DNA of 64,000 nt from Ursus arctos (GCF_023065955.2 NW_026622863.1:41894177-41958176); one strand, 5' to 3'. Counted from the stretch's first letter, positions 11,576-23,819 are shown. Numbers and translations: made by a program. The notes: a model not told the origin generated them from the sequence alone.

Positions 11576-13838
11576 TTAAAAAGTGTGAAAATGACACCTG
11601 AAACGATTATAATACTGTATTTAAAAAAAAAGTGAAAATGAGTAAAGAAAATTTCATTTAAACCTCCCAATAAAGGGGAAGCTCTCAAGTACCACCTCCT
11701 TGCAGGCTGCATAACCAGCAGAAAGAAGGAAGGAATAATTCTTATTTTGCCAAGGGAGGACACTTTTCAGGTAGGAATTTTATCTCCTGCTTTTAATAAA
11801 AAGAGGGAAGATCTCTCCCTGCTTCTGCAACAATGCGCTAACCACTGCTTGCAGCCAATAAGAAAACTCCACGACCTCAACTGTTCTTCTGCAATGAACT
11901 TGTGTTCAAAACAACCCTCCCCAATTTCCTACTAAAACCTAATAAAAGCTGACCTTTCCTTTGTTTCTTCGGACTTGTCTGTGATGTGCCATGGTTTTCT
12001 TGTCCCAAATTGTAATTCTTCTGCTGTTTCTAAATAAACTCATTTTGCTAGCAAAATAACTATTTTAAAAGAAAACCACAGGCCCAAAACGGATTTACAG
12101 GGGTTTAATACCTAACCTAACAGCACTTTCAACCTCCCCCAGAAATGCCGTCTTAACCAGTCTGGTCAGTACCAATAAAGTTATTTGTCAAAGAAGCCCT
12201 CTCCATCCCCCAAAGGAAAATGAGGAAATTCACCTAATAAGATGCTTTCCTCTCCAGAAGAAGGTGACCTTGATCCTGAATTGGGCGCTTGGACTCTCTA
12301 AACAGCAGTTGTTCATTTGCCAAATCGGAGTTCCAGCCTAGGCTTTATTTTGACTTAGGCTCAAGCACAAGGGAGACAGCACAAAGGGAAGACCCTCAGG
12401 CTGTCCCCCCAGGAGAGGTCAAGGAGAACTTTACAGACTTAAGCCGGAAAAGGATGATGGCTAAGCATGTAGGGCAGGGATTTTTTTGGGGGCACTTGCA
12501 CACTTAAAGGTCATGCTTCTTCATGTGTCACATGTCTAATTCCACCCCTGGGCATGATTTTTAGTATTAAAACGTGGGAGAAATTTGGCGAAAGGTCAGC
12601 ATTGGGTCCGTTTTGGTGCAGAATGGTTTGTTCCGGTTCTTGCAGCCCTGCTTCCCTTTTAGGTGTACAGCGTACCTCTGCATTCCCGCGAGGTATGTTA
12701 CTAACGAAGCTTGGGGCTCAGCTCGTCCCTCTACAGACCTAGCCAAGGAACACTGGATTTTTTGGTTAGGGGTGAGGTGAATCAAGTCCAGTCCCTGCTC
12801 GTCTCAAGCTCATCTGAAATAATCCTTTTGTCTTTTTATGACTTCCTTGTCCTGCTTTTAAAAACTTACCTTTCTGTAGCTCTTTGTAGATCCCCCCTAC
12901 TTGATAGATTGTGAACTTGGACATATACATCTTTATTCATGTAAACTAAACTACTCTGACACATATTTCCACATGCTGCACACACAGGCATATTCCTCCA
13001 CAGCCTTGCAAGAATTATTAACTTTGGTCTTTGTTCTTTTTTCCGCCAGTACTAGCTACAGGAACTGGGGACACAGGCTGCTTGATAACTGATCAAGGAT
13101 AGAAGCACAAAAATGTTCACCTTTAGCCCTGAAGGCTGACCTATAGCCTGAATAGTACCGATAAGGTTTAAATAAATACATGCTAGTTGCTACATTCTTA
13201 AAGGGTCTCATGACTGCCTATAAATCTCCCTGATAGTTAATATTGAACTGAATGCTAAGCACCAGAGAAATCATGGGAGTAGAAATTTACAAGCAGAAAT
13301 TCAAAGATATTTATGACATAATGCTCCCTGCATGTCCCCTCCCCCTTGAGTACTAAGCATAAAACCACCATATGGCAAAAGTGCAGCTAAATATACTTAC
13401 TAAGTTGCACTATATGTCTCAAGAATTCTTTCTTGACTACTGTGCTCCATGACCCCACAACAATAACATCTCTTTTGCAGACACAGGGCAACATGTAACA
13501 AGACTGCTGGAAGGCACCAGGCCAGGATGCAGAGGACGACTCCTAACCTGGAGAAGTTTCAAGACCTTCTCTAGAAGTTTCAAGGCCCTCCAGTTCCTGC
13601 CCTAATACCCACAAGCTCTGCTAATAATATATAAACTGTTCCTAGGCTCAACAAGGCAAGGTAGATTTGGGACCTATCTTTGCCTTCTCACTGGGGTGCC
13701 CTTCAATAAACCTTTCTCTGGCTTACTTAGCATGGGGCAAACAAATCTGATTTCAGGGCGTGGCAACACATTCATGAATCATTTAATAAAGCTAACTGAA
13801 TTTTTAAAATTTACTCTTGAATTTTTTAAATTTAACAA
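11576..13838 (+). mobile_element. LTR-retroelement-like insertion, no coding capacity
   Basis: This 2.26-kb block sits inside the split repeat. Two parts look like LTR 3' halves: 11,930-12,060, with ctaataaaagctgac and 'ctaaataaactcattttgct'; and 13,600-13,770, with a TATA-like 'aatatataaactgttcctag' followed by 'ttcaataaacctttctctgg', a polyadenylation-signal context. I see no gag, pol or env frame; the ORFs at 12,289-13,092 are short and without domains. The block could be two separate LTR insertions rather than one element. Confidence 0.4.
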
Positions 13839-14165
13839 TAGTTATGATTGATTAAATCACTGGCCATTGGCAAATGATTCAACCTCCTGCCCCCTCCACC
13901 CCCCCACGGCAAAAGATGGAGGGGGACTGAAAGTTCCAACCCTCTGCTGACCTGGCTGGGGTCACTAGCAAGCAGCCCAGGCTTTGGTTATTTAAGTATT
14001 TCCCAAAGTCACCTGATTAACATAACAAAAGACATCTTGATAGCTCTCTACACTTAACTAAATTCCAAGGGTTTTAGGAGCTCAGTGCCAGAAAAGGCTA
14101 TGAAGAACAAATACGTATTTATTATGAATTCCAGTATCACACTTATTAAGGTTGTAATCGAACTT
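13839..14165 (-). mobile_element. Old LTR-type repeat, antisense, right half of the split copy
   Basis: Resumes the repeat interrupted at 11,575: 'ttaaatcactggccattggc', 'ctgaaagttccaaccctctg', 'tagcaagcagcccaggcttt' and aaattccaagggttttagga. Strand and order are consistent with the left half. Confidence 0.55.
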
Positions 14166-14790
14166 TAAATAGCTTAAGGAATTTACATTAATCAAAATTA
14201 GTAATTGTTTAAATGCTCTTGAAAAGATGGTTATTGATATATTAATTAGATGTAGAAATTTAATAAAGTAAGACTTGAAGAAAACATGACTAACAGTGAA
14301 TATCTTTCACCCACATTAAAAGTCCTGCAGAGGCTAAAAAACTCATACTCAGTTTGAACATGAATGAATGAACAGGATGAATATATTCCTTGGCACATGA
14401 CTGCCCTCCTCTAGAGGCATAGTTAACACATGTAGAGTACCATTAGAGTTACACAAATCTAAGACATTTTGTGTATGTTTCTTCCATGCAACCCAGAAAG
14501 TAAATATCACTACTATCACTTATTAAGTACTTACTATTCTTTCATCAAATATCTACTGAGTGCCATTTATGTGCCAGTCGTTGTGTTAAATGAAAACTAA
14601 ACAGACAAGAAACTCCTTTTATAAACCTCACAGTTACAATGGAGAGAAATGCTACTACACATTTCATACATCTATAGGTAAATATTTTTTTACCAAGTAA
14701 CTTTTTTATATTAACAACTTAAAATTCTCTATCATTTAATATTGTATGATCGTACAAAATTTTTGGATATGAGAGGCCCCATTTTTAAGA
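14166..14790. other. Gene-free AT-rich stretch with a possible MIR remnant
   Basis: Mostly unassigned AT-rich DNA. Around 14,515-14,600 the text 'ctgagtgccatttatgtgcc' followed by agtcgttgtgttaa resembles the antisense end of a MIR element. This is short and weak. Confidence 0.4.
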
Positions 14791-14802
14791 AAAGCTCCAT
14801 TT

Positions 14803-14963
14803 AAAAAAAAAAATTATTTATTTGAGAAAGAGAGAACAGGGGTAGAGGGAGAGGGAGAGGGAGAAGCAGGCTCCCCGCTGAGGTGGGGCTCAATCCCAGA
14901 ACCCTGGGATCATGACCTCAGCCAAAGGCGATGCTTAACCAACTGAGCCACCCAGGTACTCCA
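14803..14963 (-). mobile_element. SINEC, antisense, first of a pair at one target
   Basis: A-rich/TTATTTATTTGAGA start and head 'aactgagccacccaggtact'. The target word aaaagctccattt lies immediately left (about 14,790), right (14,966) and again beyond the next SINE (15,220). Confidence 0.93.
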
Positions 14964-14969
14964 TGAAAA

Positions 14970-15053
14970 GCTCCATTTTCAGGGAGCCTGGGTGGCTCAG
15001 TCAGTTAAGCGGCTCCATTTTCAGGGAGCCTGGGTGGCTGAGTCAGTTAAGCG
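14970..15053. repeat. 42-bp tandem duplication at a SINE head
   Basis: Two adjacent 42-base copies (14,970-15,011 and 15,012-15,053) start with gctccattttcagggagcct and end with gttaagcg. They differ at one position (gctcag versus gctgag). Each unit contains flanking target sequence plus the first part of the SINE head. Confidence 0.95.
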
Positions 15054-15221
15054 GTTGCCTTCGGCTCAGGTCATGATTCCAGGGTCCTGAGATCAAGCTC
15101 TGCATCAGGCTCCCTACTTGATGGGCAGCCTGCTTCTCTGTCTCCACCGTTTGTGCTCTCATGTGCACTCGATCTCTCTCTCAAATAAATACATAAAATC
15201 TCAAAAAAAAAAAAAAAAAAA
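14981..15221 (+). mobile_element. SINEC, sense, second of a pair at one target
   Basis: A head (duplicated, see 14,970-15,053), body 'ggctcaggtcatgattccag', CT-rich tail and a run of about 21 A. It is followed by the target word agctccattttc. Confidence 0.93.
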
Positions 15222-15459
15222 AAGCTCCATTTTCCTTTCTAAAACAAATGGCTAATGATCTAATAATCCTGAACTGGGCAAAAGACCCTTGGTCTGACCC
15301 AGAAGCAGCAACTGTTTTACAAGCAATGATCTGTAAAACCAACAGGGCAATGAATATCTTGATCAACAAAACTGCTCGCTGTGGACTTTCTGAAGACAGA
15401 ATAATTAATGCATAGGAGGAACAATTTCATTTATTAACACCAAGAGAACAGTCAATGTG
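15222..15459. other. Gene-free unassigned stretch
   Basis: No element or conserved frame recognised. It may contain the extreme 5' end of the following L1, whose start I cannot place exactly. Confidence 0.4.
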
Positions 15460-16576
15460 TAACCACATTGGTTCTGCCCATGAGTATTAACTTTTTTTTC
15501 TTTTCTCCAAATCATGTAATTGCCCCCCACATCCTTTCTCATAAAAACCCCTTGCTTTCACCTTGCAGGTGGGATACTTTTCTGGTTACTGCCAGAATCT
15601 GTTATCCACAAACTGATTCTTCAATTTCAAATAACCAGCAGAGCCTTTGAAGGTCAGTGTGCTTGGCTCTGGGAAAGCCTGGAGGACACTGGAGCTGCTC
15701 TTGGAGAGAATGCAGGGCAAAGAGCCTATAAATTTACAGTGTGGAAACAGCAAACTGAAGGGCACCTGGGGCACACACGGGGAAGTTTAGTTACTCATCT
15801 CGAAGTGTGTCACTGAGAGGTAGCCTTTGCATTCACAGAGAGAGCCCTCCGGGAACAAAGAAACTGGCAGGAGCCATTTCCCTCTCTTACGCCTCAGCAT
15901 AAGCACAGGGCCACCTGTGGGAACAAGTGCAGCACCCACCCTCCCTACCTAAATTGCTTACACCAAACCCCACTCCCTCCAGCCACACCATCCAGCCCCA
16001 GAACTCCAGAAATTGGTCCTTCCCATTCAGCTTGCCTCTGTTCCAGCACAGCAAGCCCCCTCCCCTGGAAGACAAGCTCTAATCCCTGCCAATAATGAGT
16101 CTCCTGACCTGGGAGTTTTGTGAGGCCTTGGTTCCAGTGGCAGCAGCGACAAGTCTGATTTCACAAGCAGACCAGAGCATACCTAGTAAAAACGCACCAC
16201 ATTCAGGCCAGAAACCAAACATTGCCCACAACAGGTAAAGAGAGACTCTGAAGACGACTGGCCTGAAGGTTATAGCGGCCAGCACACAACAGCAGAGCAC
16301 ACACTGGAGACACTTCCAGAAGTGACAGGCCCTGGGGAACACAGGACACTACAGTACAGAGCACTACAGGACTCTTCTTCATAAAGCCATCACAGTCAAG
16401 AAAAGAAGACATAACTGACCTTCTTAACACATAGAAACAGGTATGAGACAAAATGAGAAGACAGAGGAATTTGTCCAAAACGAAAGAACAGAACAAGGCC
16501 ACGGAACAGGACAATGTCACAGCTGGAGATCTAAGTAAAACAGATAGAAGTAACATGCCTGAGAGAATTTAAAGCA

Positions 16577-16771
16577 ATGATTATAAGAATACTCACTGAT
16601 CTTGACAAAAGAGTGGAAGACATCAGTGAAACAATTAACCCAGGAATAGGGAATAACATAACAGAGATAAAGGGCTCAATAAACAAAATGAGACACACGT
16701 TTGACAGAATGAACAGGCTAAAAGAAGCAGAGGAACAAATGAATGACCTAGAGGACAGTAATGAAAAGTAA
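16577..16771 (+). pseudogene. LINE-1 ORF1 remnant (coiled-coil part)
   Basis: A 64-residue open piece in which charged and hydrophobic residues alternate (for example the run ending RLKEAEEQMNDLEDSNEK), as in the ORF1p coiled coil. It stops early. The next ORF1 section, after about 16,800 ('gtattataggagtcccagaa'), lies in other frames. Confidence 0.7.
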
Positions 16772-17765
16772 TCAAGTTGAACACAGTGACTCCATCAATA
16801 ACAACATTTGTATTATAGGAGTCCCAGAAGAAGAAAAGAAAGGGAAGTAGATAATTTATTTGAAGAAACAATAGCTGAAAACTTCCCTAATGTTGGGGGG
16901 GGGGGGAGCAAACAGATATCCAGATCCAGGAGGCACAGAGAACCCCCAACAAAATCAACAAAAGCAGTTCCACACTAAGATAATCATAATCATATTGGCA
17001 AAATATAATAACATAGAAAAAATATTAAAAGCAGCAAGACAAAAGAAGATAGCTGCATACAAAGGGAACCCCAAGGCTATCAGCAGATTTTTCAGCACAA
17101 ACTTTCCAAGCCAGAAAGGAGTGGCATGATATATTCGAAGTGTTGAATGGGAAAAACCTGCAGCCAAGAATACTCTACCCACCAAGGTTATCATTCACAA
17201 TAGAAGGAGAGATCAAGATTTTCCCACACAAACAAAAACTAAAAGAATTCATGAACACTAAATAAGCTCTGCAAGAAATATTACAGGCGACTATTTGAGT
17301 GGAAAGGAAAAACTAAAAATGACAATGTGAAGATAGGAGACATAAAGGCAGTAAAAACTAATATTTGTGTAAAAAATCAGTCAAGAATCTTATCCAAAAA
17401 AAAAAAAAAAGAATGTAAAATATGACACCATATACCTAAAACCTGGGGATAGGAGGAGTAAAGAATGGGTTCAAACTTTAATGACCATCAACTTAAATTA
17501 GACTGCTATATGTAGATGTCATATACATACTTAATGGAAACCACTAATAGATATGCAAAGAAAACCACTAATAGAAATGCAAAGAAAATGAGAAAGAAAC
17601 CCAAATATATCACTAAATAAAACCAGCAAACCATTAAAGAGTGAAAGACATGAATCAGAGAAAATTTTCAGAAACAACTATAAAATAATAAAAAGGCAAG
17701 AAATACACATCAATTACTTTGAATGTAAATGGACTAAACGCTCTAATCAAAAGACACAGGGTGTT

Positions 17766-17977
17766 GGGGCGCCTGGGTGGCTTAGTCGTTAAGAATCTGC
17801 CTTTGGCTCAGGGCGTGATCCCAGGGCCCTGGAATCGAGCCCCACATCAGGCTCGCTGCTCCACTGGGAGCCTGCTTCTTCCTCTCCCACTCCCCCTGCT
17901 GTGTTTCCTCTCTCGCTGGCTGTCTCTCTCTCTGTCTAATAAATAAATAAAATCTTAAAAAAAAAAAAAAAAAAAAA
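17766..17977 (+). mobile_element. SINEC (bear-type), sense, inside L1
   Basis: Head 'ggggcgcctgggtggcttag', body with 'ctcagggcgtgatcccaggg', tail 'ctctcgctggctgtctctct' and a long A-run. The L1 word aaagacacagg flanks it on both sides. Confidence 0.95.
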
Positions 17978-17993
17978 AGACACAGGCTGACAC

Positions 17994-18193
17994 GGGGCGC
18001 CCGGGTAGCTCAGTTAAGTCTTGGACCCTTGGTTTCGGCTCAGGTCATGATCTCACAGTTGTGAGACTGAGCCCTACGTCAGACTCCTTTGCTCAGTGTG
18101 GAGTCAGCTTGGGATTCTCTCTCTCCCTCTCCCTTTGCCCCTTCCCCCCACTTGTATGCTCTAAAATAAATAAAATCTTAAAAAAAAAAAAAA
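17994..18193 (+). mobile_element. SINEC, sense, next to the previous one
   Basis: Head 'ggggcgcccgggtagctcag', body with 'ggctcaggtcatgatctcac', a CT-rich tail and an A-run. It is followed by agacagggtgacag, a third copy of the target word seen before the first SINE. Confidence 0.93.
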
Positions 18194-18787
18194 AGACAGG
18201 GTGACAGAAGGGATAAAAACAAGACCCATCTATATGCTGCCTACAAGAGACTCATTTTAGAACTAAAGACACCAGCAGATTGAAAGTGAGAGAATGGAGA
18301 AACACTTATACAAATGGATGTCAGAAGAAACCCAGAGTAGCAATATTTATATCAGACAAAATCAGACTTTAAAACAAAGACTGTAACAAGAGAGAAAGAA
18401 CACTATATAACAATAAAAGGGACAATACAACAAGAAGATACAACAATTGTAAATATTTACCTACACAACATGTGAGCAACCAAACACTTAAAACAGTTAA
18501 TAACAAATATAAAGAAACTAATCTATAATAATACAGTAATAGTAGGAGACATTAACATCCCACCTACATCAATGCTCATATCATCCAAACAGAAAGTCAA
18601 CAAGGAAACAATGGCTTTGAATGACACACGGGACCAGATGGATTTAAAAGATATATTCAGAACATTCCATACTGAAATAGCGAAATAAACACACTTTTCA
18701 AGGGCACATGGAACATTCTCCTGATCAAATCACATATTAGGCCAAAAAATAACCCTCAGCAAATTCCAAAAGACTAAAATGAAGTTG

Positions 18788-19010
18788 GAGTCACCTGGGT
18801 GGCTCAGTCGGTTGAGTGTTCAACTCTTGGTTTCAGCTCAGGTCATGATCTCATGGGTTCTGGGACCGAGCCCCGTTGTGGGCTCTGGGCTCAGCAAAAA
18901 TGCTTCTTGGAATTCTCCCTCCCTCTTCCTCTGCCCTTCCCCCTGCTTGCACTCTCTTTCTCTTTTTCTTTCTCTCAAATAAGTAAATAAATCTTTAAAA
19001 AAAAAAAAAA
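18788..19010 (+). mobile_element. SINEC, sense, inside L1 ORF2
   Basis: Head 'gagtcacctgggtggctcag', an old-type body, then an A-run. Imperfect duplications aaaatgaagttg (18,776-18,787) and ggaatgaagttg (19,016-19,027). Confidence 0.93.
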
Positions 19011-22000
19011 AGATGGAATGAAGTTGTACCATGCATCTTTTCTGACCACAACACTATGAAACTAGAAGTCAACCACAAGAAAAAATATGGAAAGACCACA
19101 AATACATGGAGACTAAATAACATGCTACTAAACAACAAATGGGTCACCCAGGAAATAAAAGAAGAAATAAAAAAAATACATAGAAGCAAATGAAAATGAA
19201 AACACAATGGTTCAAAACCTTTGGATGCAGCAAAAGTGGTTCTAAGAGGGAAGTTTATACCAATACAGGCCTAACTCAAGAAGCAAGAAAAATCTCAAAT
19301 AACATAACCTCAGAAGCTAACATAACCTAAAGGAGCTAGATAAAGAACAATAAACAAAACCCAAAACCAGGAGAAGGAAGGAAATAATAAAGATTAGGGC
19401 AGAAATAAATGGTATAGAAACAAACAAACAAAAGCCAAAAAACAAAAAAACCCCAACAAAGGAGTAGAACAAATCAATGAAACCAGGAGCTGGTTCTTTG
19501 AAAATATTAATAAAATTGATAAACCTTCAGCCATATTTATCAAGAAAAAAAGAGAAGGAACCAAATAAATAAAAACACATTTGACAGAGGAAGACTAATA
19601 ACCAACACCACAGAAATGCAAGAGAATATTATGAAAAAAAAATATGCCAACAAATTGAACATCCTAGAAGAAATGGATAAATTCCTGGAAACATATAACC
19701 TGCCAAAACTGATGCAGGAAGAAAATTTGAACAGACCAATTACTAGCAATGAAACTGAATCAATAATCAAAAAAACGTCCAACAAAAAAAGTCCAGGACC
19801 AGATGGCTTCACAGGCAAATTCTACCAAACATTTAAAGAAGATTTAATAGCCATTCTTCTCAAACTATTAAAAAAAAAAAAAAAAAACAGAAGAGAGGAA
19901 AACTTCTAAATTCATTCCATGAGGCCAGCATTACTAATATCAAAACCAGATAAAAGACACCACAAAGAAAGGGAACAACAGACCACTACCTCTGGTGAAC
20001 AGAGATGCAAAAATCTTCAACAAAATACTAGCAAACCGAAACCAACAATACATTAAAAAAATCATTCACCACAATGAAGGGGGATTTATTCCTGGGTTGC
20101 AAGGATGGTTTAATTTTGCAAAAGATACCTGATACATCACATCAATAAGAGAAAGGATAAGAACCATATGACCATATCAATAGATGCAGAAAAAACACTC
20201 GACAAAGTACAATATCCATTCATGATAAAAACCCTCAACAAAGTTGTGTTAGAACATACCTAAACATAATAAAGGTCATATATGAAAACTCACAGCTAAC
20301 ATCATCCTCAATGAGGAAAAACTGAGAGCCTTTCCCCAAAAGTCAGGAATAAGACAAGGATGTCCACTCTCACCACTTTTATTCAACATAGTAATTGAAG
20401 TCCTACCCACAGTAATCAAACAAGAAGATAATATAAAAGTCATCCAAATCAGTAAGGAAAAAGTACAACTTTCAATATTTGCAGATGACAGGATATAATA
20501 TGTAGAAAACCCACAACACTCCATCAAAAAACTGCTAGAACAGATAAATGAATTCAGTGAAGTGTCAGGATACAAAGTAAACCTACAAAAATCTGCTGCG
20601 CTTCTACCCACCAATAATGTAGCAGCAAAAGAGAAAATAAGAAAACAGTCTCATTTATAATTGCACCAAAAATAATACGATTCCTAGGAATAAACCTAAC
20701 CAAAGAGATGAGAGACCTATACTTTGAAAACTACAAAACATTAGTGAAAGAAATTGAAAACAAGAAAATAAATGGAAAGAAATTCCATGCTCATGGACTG
20801 GAAGAACAAATATTGTTAAAATGTCCACACCACCCAAAGTACTCAATCCCTATCAAAATACCAACAGCATTTTTCACAGAAGTAGAACAAACAATCCTAA
20901 AATTTGTAAGGAACCACAAAAAACCCTGAATAGCCAAAGCGATCTTAATAAACAAAAGCAAAGCTGGAGGCATTACAATTCCTGACTTCACATTATATTA
21001 CAAAGCTGTAGTAACCAAAACAGTATGCTACTGACACAAAAATAGACATATAGATCAATGGAATAGAATAGAAAACCCAGAAATGAATCCACAACTAAAT
21101 GGTAAATTAATCTCTGACAAAGCAGAAAAGAGTACCCATTGGGAAAAAGAGTCTCTTCAACAAACATTATTGGGAAAACTGGACAGCAACATGCACAAGG
21201 ATGAAACTGGACCACTTTCTTGCATCATACACAAAAATAAATTCAAAATGGATTAAAGTCCTAAATGTGAGACCTGAAACCATAAAAATCATAGAAAAGA
21301 ACACAGGCAGTAATTTCTTGAACATTGGCCATAGCAAGTTTTTTCTAGATTGGTATCCTGAGGCAAGGGAAACAAAAGCAAAAATAAACTATTGGGATTA
21401 CATCAAAATAAAAACCTTCTACACAGTGAAGGAAACAATCAACAAAACCAAAAGGCAGCCTACGGAATGGGAGAAAATATTTGCAAATGACATATCCAAT
21501 AAAGGGTTAGTATCCAAAATATATAAAGAACTTACAAAACTCAACACCCAAAAAACAATCTAATTAAAAAGTGGGCAGAAGACATGAACAACCATTTCTC
21601 CAAAGAAGATATACAGATAGCCAACACACACGAAAGGATGTTCAACACCACATCATCAGGGAAACACAAATCAAAACTACAACGAGCTCTCACCTCACAC
21701 CTGACAAATGGTTAAAACCGACAACACAAAAAACAACAGTGTTGGTGAGGATGTGGAGAAAAAAGGAACTCTTATATGCACTGTGTGGGAATGCACACTG
21801 GTGCAGCCACTATGGAAAACAGTATGGAGGTTCCTCAAAAAATTAAAAACAGAACACCCTACTATCTGATCTCAAAATCACACTACTGGGTATTTACCCA
21901 AAGAATACAAAAACACTAATTCAAAGAGATACACGCACCTCTATGTTTATAGCATCAGTATTTACAACAGCCAAGATATGAAAGCAGCCCAACTGTCTAC

Positions 22001-22024
22001 TGATTGTGAATGGATAAAGAAGTG

Positions 22025-22051
22025 GTGTGTGTGTGTGTGTGTGTGTGTGTT
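22025..22051. repeat. (GT)13 microsatellite
   Basis: A pure GT run followed by ttatatacacacaatg, inside late ORF2 of the L1. It occupies the same ORF2 site as the run at 4679. Confidence 0.95.
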
Positions 22052-22539
22052 TATATACACACAATGAAATATTATTCAGCCACAAAAAAGAATGAAATCT
22101 TGCCATTTGCAAGGACATGGATAGAGCTAGAGAGCATAATGCTAAGTGAAATAAGTCCTAGACAAATACCATACAATTTCATTCATATGTGGAGTTTAAG
22201 AAACAAAATAAGCAAGCAAAGGGGAAAAACAAAGACGAACCAAGAAACAGACTATTAATTACAGAGAACAAACTGATGGTCACCAGAGAGTAGGTGGATG
22301 TGAGGGGGGGGGGGGGTAATGGGTGAAACAAGTGATGGGAATTAAGGAGTGCACATGTGATAAGCACTCCCAGGTGATTAAAATTAAAAAATATATTCTC
22401 AAAGAATTTTCAATTATGTGATAAGTTACAGTATCACTTAAATGAAAAGATATGTACGCATGTATATGAATCTACACGTTTATATATGTATATAAGTAAA
22501 ACCAACATACTCAGCACTCAATATAAAATGTACCATTTG

Positions 22540-22758
22540 TGGGGGCATTGGTGGCTCAGTTGGCTAAACGACCACCGCTTGGTTTCCCTCAGGTCTTGAT
22601 CTCAGGGTCCAGGATCCACCCCTGCCTCCTGCTCCACGCAAAGTGGAGAGTTGGTTTGAGATTCTCTAACTCTCCCTCTGCCTCTGCCGCTCCCCCTCCC
22701 CGCTCAGGCTTTCCGCGCTCTCTCTCTCTCAAAGAATAAGTCTTTTAAAATAAACAAG
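22540..22758 (+). mobile_element. SINEC, sense, diverged, with TSD
   Basis: Head 'gggggcattggtggctcagt', body 'caggtcttgatctcagggtc', CT-rich tail with caaagaataagtc. Duplications taaaatgtaccatttg (22,524-22,539) and taaaatgcactatttg (22,759-22,774). Confidence 0.93.
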
Positions 22759-22774
22759 TAAAATGCACTATTTG

Positions 22775-23190
22775 CTATATTAATTTTTAAAAATTGGGAA
22801 TGCAAGGAAAATATTTTCTAAGAGAAACAGTAGGTTCCAGGTTACTTGATGGGTCTTTGTTAGGCGTTTACCAAGAAAGAAAAAAATCAAGTCCTGAAAA
22901 AATAAAGCATTTCAGAGATAAAGAGAAAATATTAAGTCACCTCAAACATAACTTTTAGTAGTCACAACAATTATTTCCTCTCCAACGGAGACCTTTCTTG
23001 GAGAAGGATAGAGACGTGAAAGGAGATAACAGACCATTCTTTTGGGCCCGGATGAGAAAGTCAACTGGCTCCACCTGCCACACGTGACCCTCGCCATCTG
23101 AGGTGAGGCCAGAGCTTCCAAATCAATCTCCGCGTCAGAGAGGAGTCAAAGTAAGACTGTCAAGGGGCAGAGCTGTCTTGTCTTGTGCTC
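22775..23190. other. Unique-looking sequence upstream of the CpG island
   Basis: No repeat or gene recognised. Its GC content rises towards the right, approaching the promoter region. Confidence 0.4.
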
Positions 23191-23580
23191 CCATATGATT
23201 ATGTGTTACACAGTGCAAATCCACACAGTGCTGCACAGTCTCACACCCACTACTAGACACAAAGTCACACCCTCAGTCACAAACACCCTCCCTCCCCTTC
23301 CCACACTGGGCTCCACAGTCACAGTACGGGTCATGGCGGGTCAGTCACAAAGCTCCCCACACTAGCACACACAGTGGAATACAAGGTCACACAGCGCATA
23401 CCCACTACAGTTACACAGCCACAGGTAACCCCCACACACAGTGTTACACACGGTCACACATTAACAATCATACCACCGGGACTCACAGTGTTATGATAAA
23501 CTAATCCACACCCGCACACAAGGTATCACACACATTCACAATCACACATACCTCAGTTGTCACTCACAAAATTTCCCCAC
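23191..23580. repeat. Degenerate CA-rich low-complexity tract
   Basis: About 390 bp dominated by variants of cacacagt, acagtcacac and acaccc, irregularly spaced. It resembles a decayed minisatellite rather than a clean CA microsatellite. It abuts the CpG island. Confidence 0.7.
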
Positions 23581-23624
23581 CAAACCTCCTCAGCCCCTTC
23601 TGCCCGAACAGACTCAATACTCAC

Positions 23625-23800
23625 TCTCCGTCCCGGCGCCGAGCTCTTTTCAACCTCGGTCTCCTCTGAAACATGTTAGTGGCCGGAGCGAGCTGCGGAG
23701 CGACCATCACTCGCGTCTAAATAAAGCTCAGCTCAAAGCCGCCCTCCTCTCTGTGCGGAGGAGCGGCGGACGCGATGCCTCCTGGGAAATGTAGTTAAGC
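23625..23800 (-). other. Candidate divergent first exon (minus strand)
   Basis: Read on the minus strand, the GC-rich island ends with a strong 5' splice-site match (gtgagtatt) at 23,624, preceded by cgggacggaga. This would suit the first exon of a divergent transcript running left. I see no partner exon among the L1/SINE-rich sequence to the left, so the transcript may be non-coding or its exons may lie outside the window. The 5' limit is a guess. Confidence 0.3.
23778..23796 (-). promoter_or_regulatory. ZNF143/SBS-like motif 1
   Basis: The minus strand reads aactacatttcccaggagg, close to the known SBS/ZNF143 core (ACTACAATTCCCAG). It lies centrally in the island. Confidence 0.6.
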
Positions 23801-23819
23801 TCCGCACTGGTGATAGAGA

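Larger units (their letters stand above)
15460..22390 (+). mobile_element. Nearly full-length old LINE-1, sense, broken by three SINECs
   Basis: GC-richer 5' UTR-like sequence (about 15,460-16,560) leads into ORF1 (16,577-17,240, coiled-coil-type residues such as ISETINPGIGNNITEIKGS). The inter-ORF region follows, then ORF2 from about 17,700 to 22,150: endonuclease remnants, RT with F-A-D-D coding near 20,475, and a C-terminal Cys region around 21,750. The 3' UTR ends near 22,390. Frameshifts and stops are frequent, and the longest pieces are 97-120 residues. SINEC copies sit at 17,766, 17,994 and 18,788. The 5' boundary is approximate. Confidence 0.8.

Noticed and set aside
15887..16556. Cluster of cysteine- and leucine-rich minus-strand ORFs
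   Set aside because: They lie antisense to an L1 5' UTR; no splice signals or domains support a gene.
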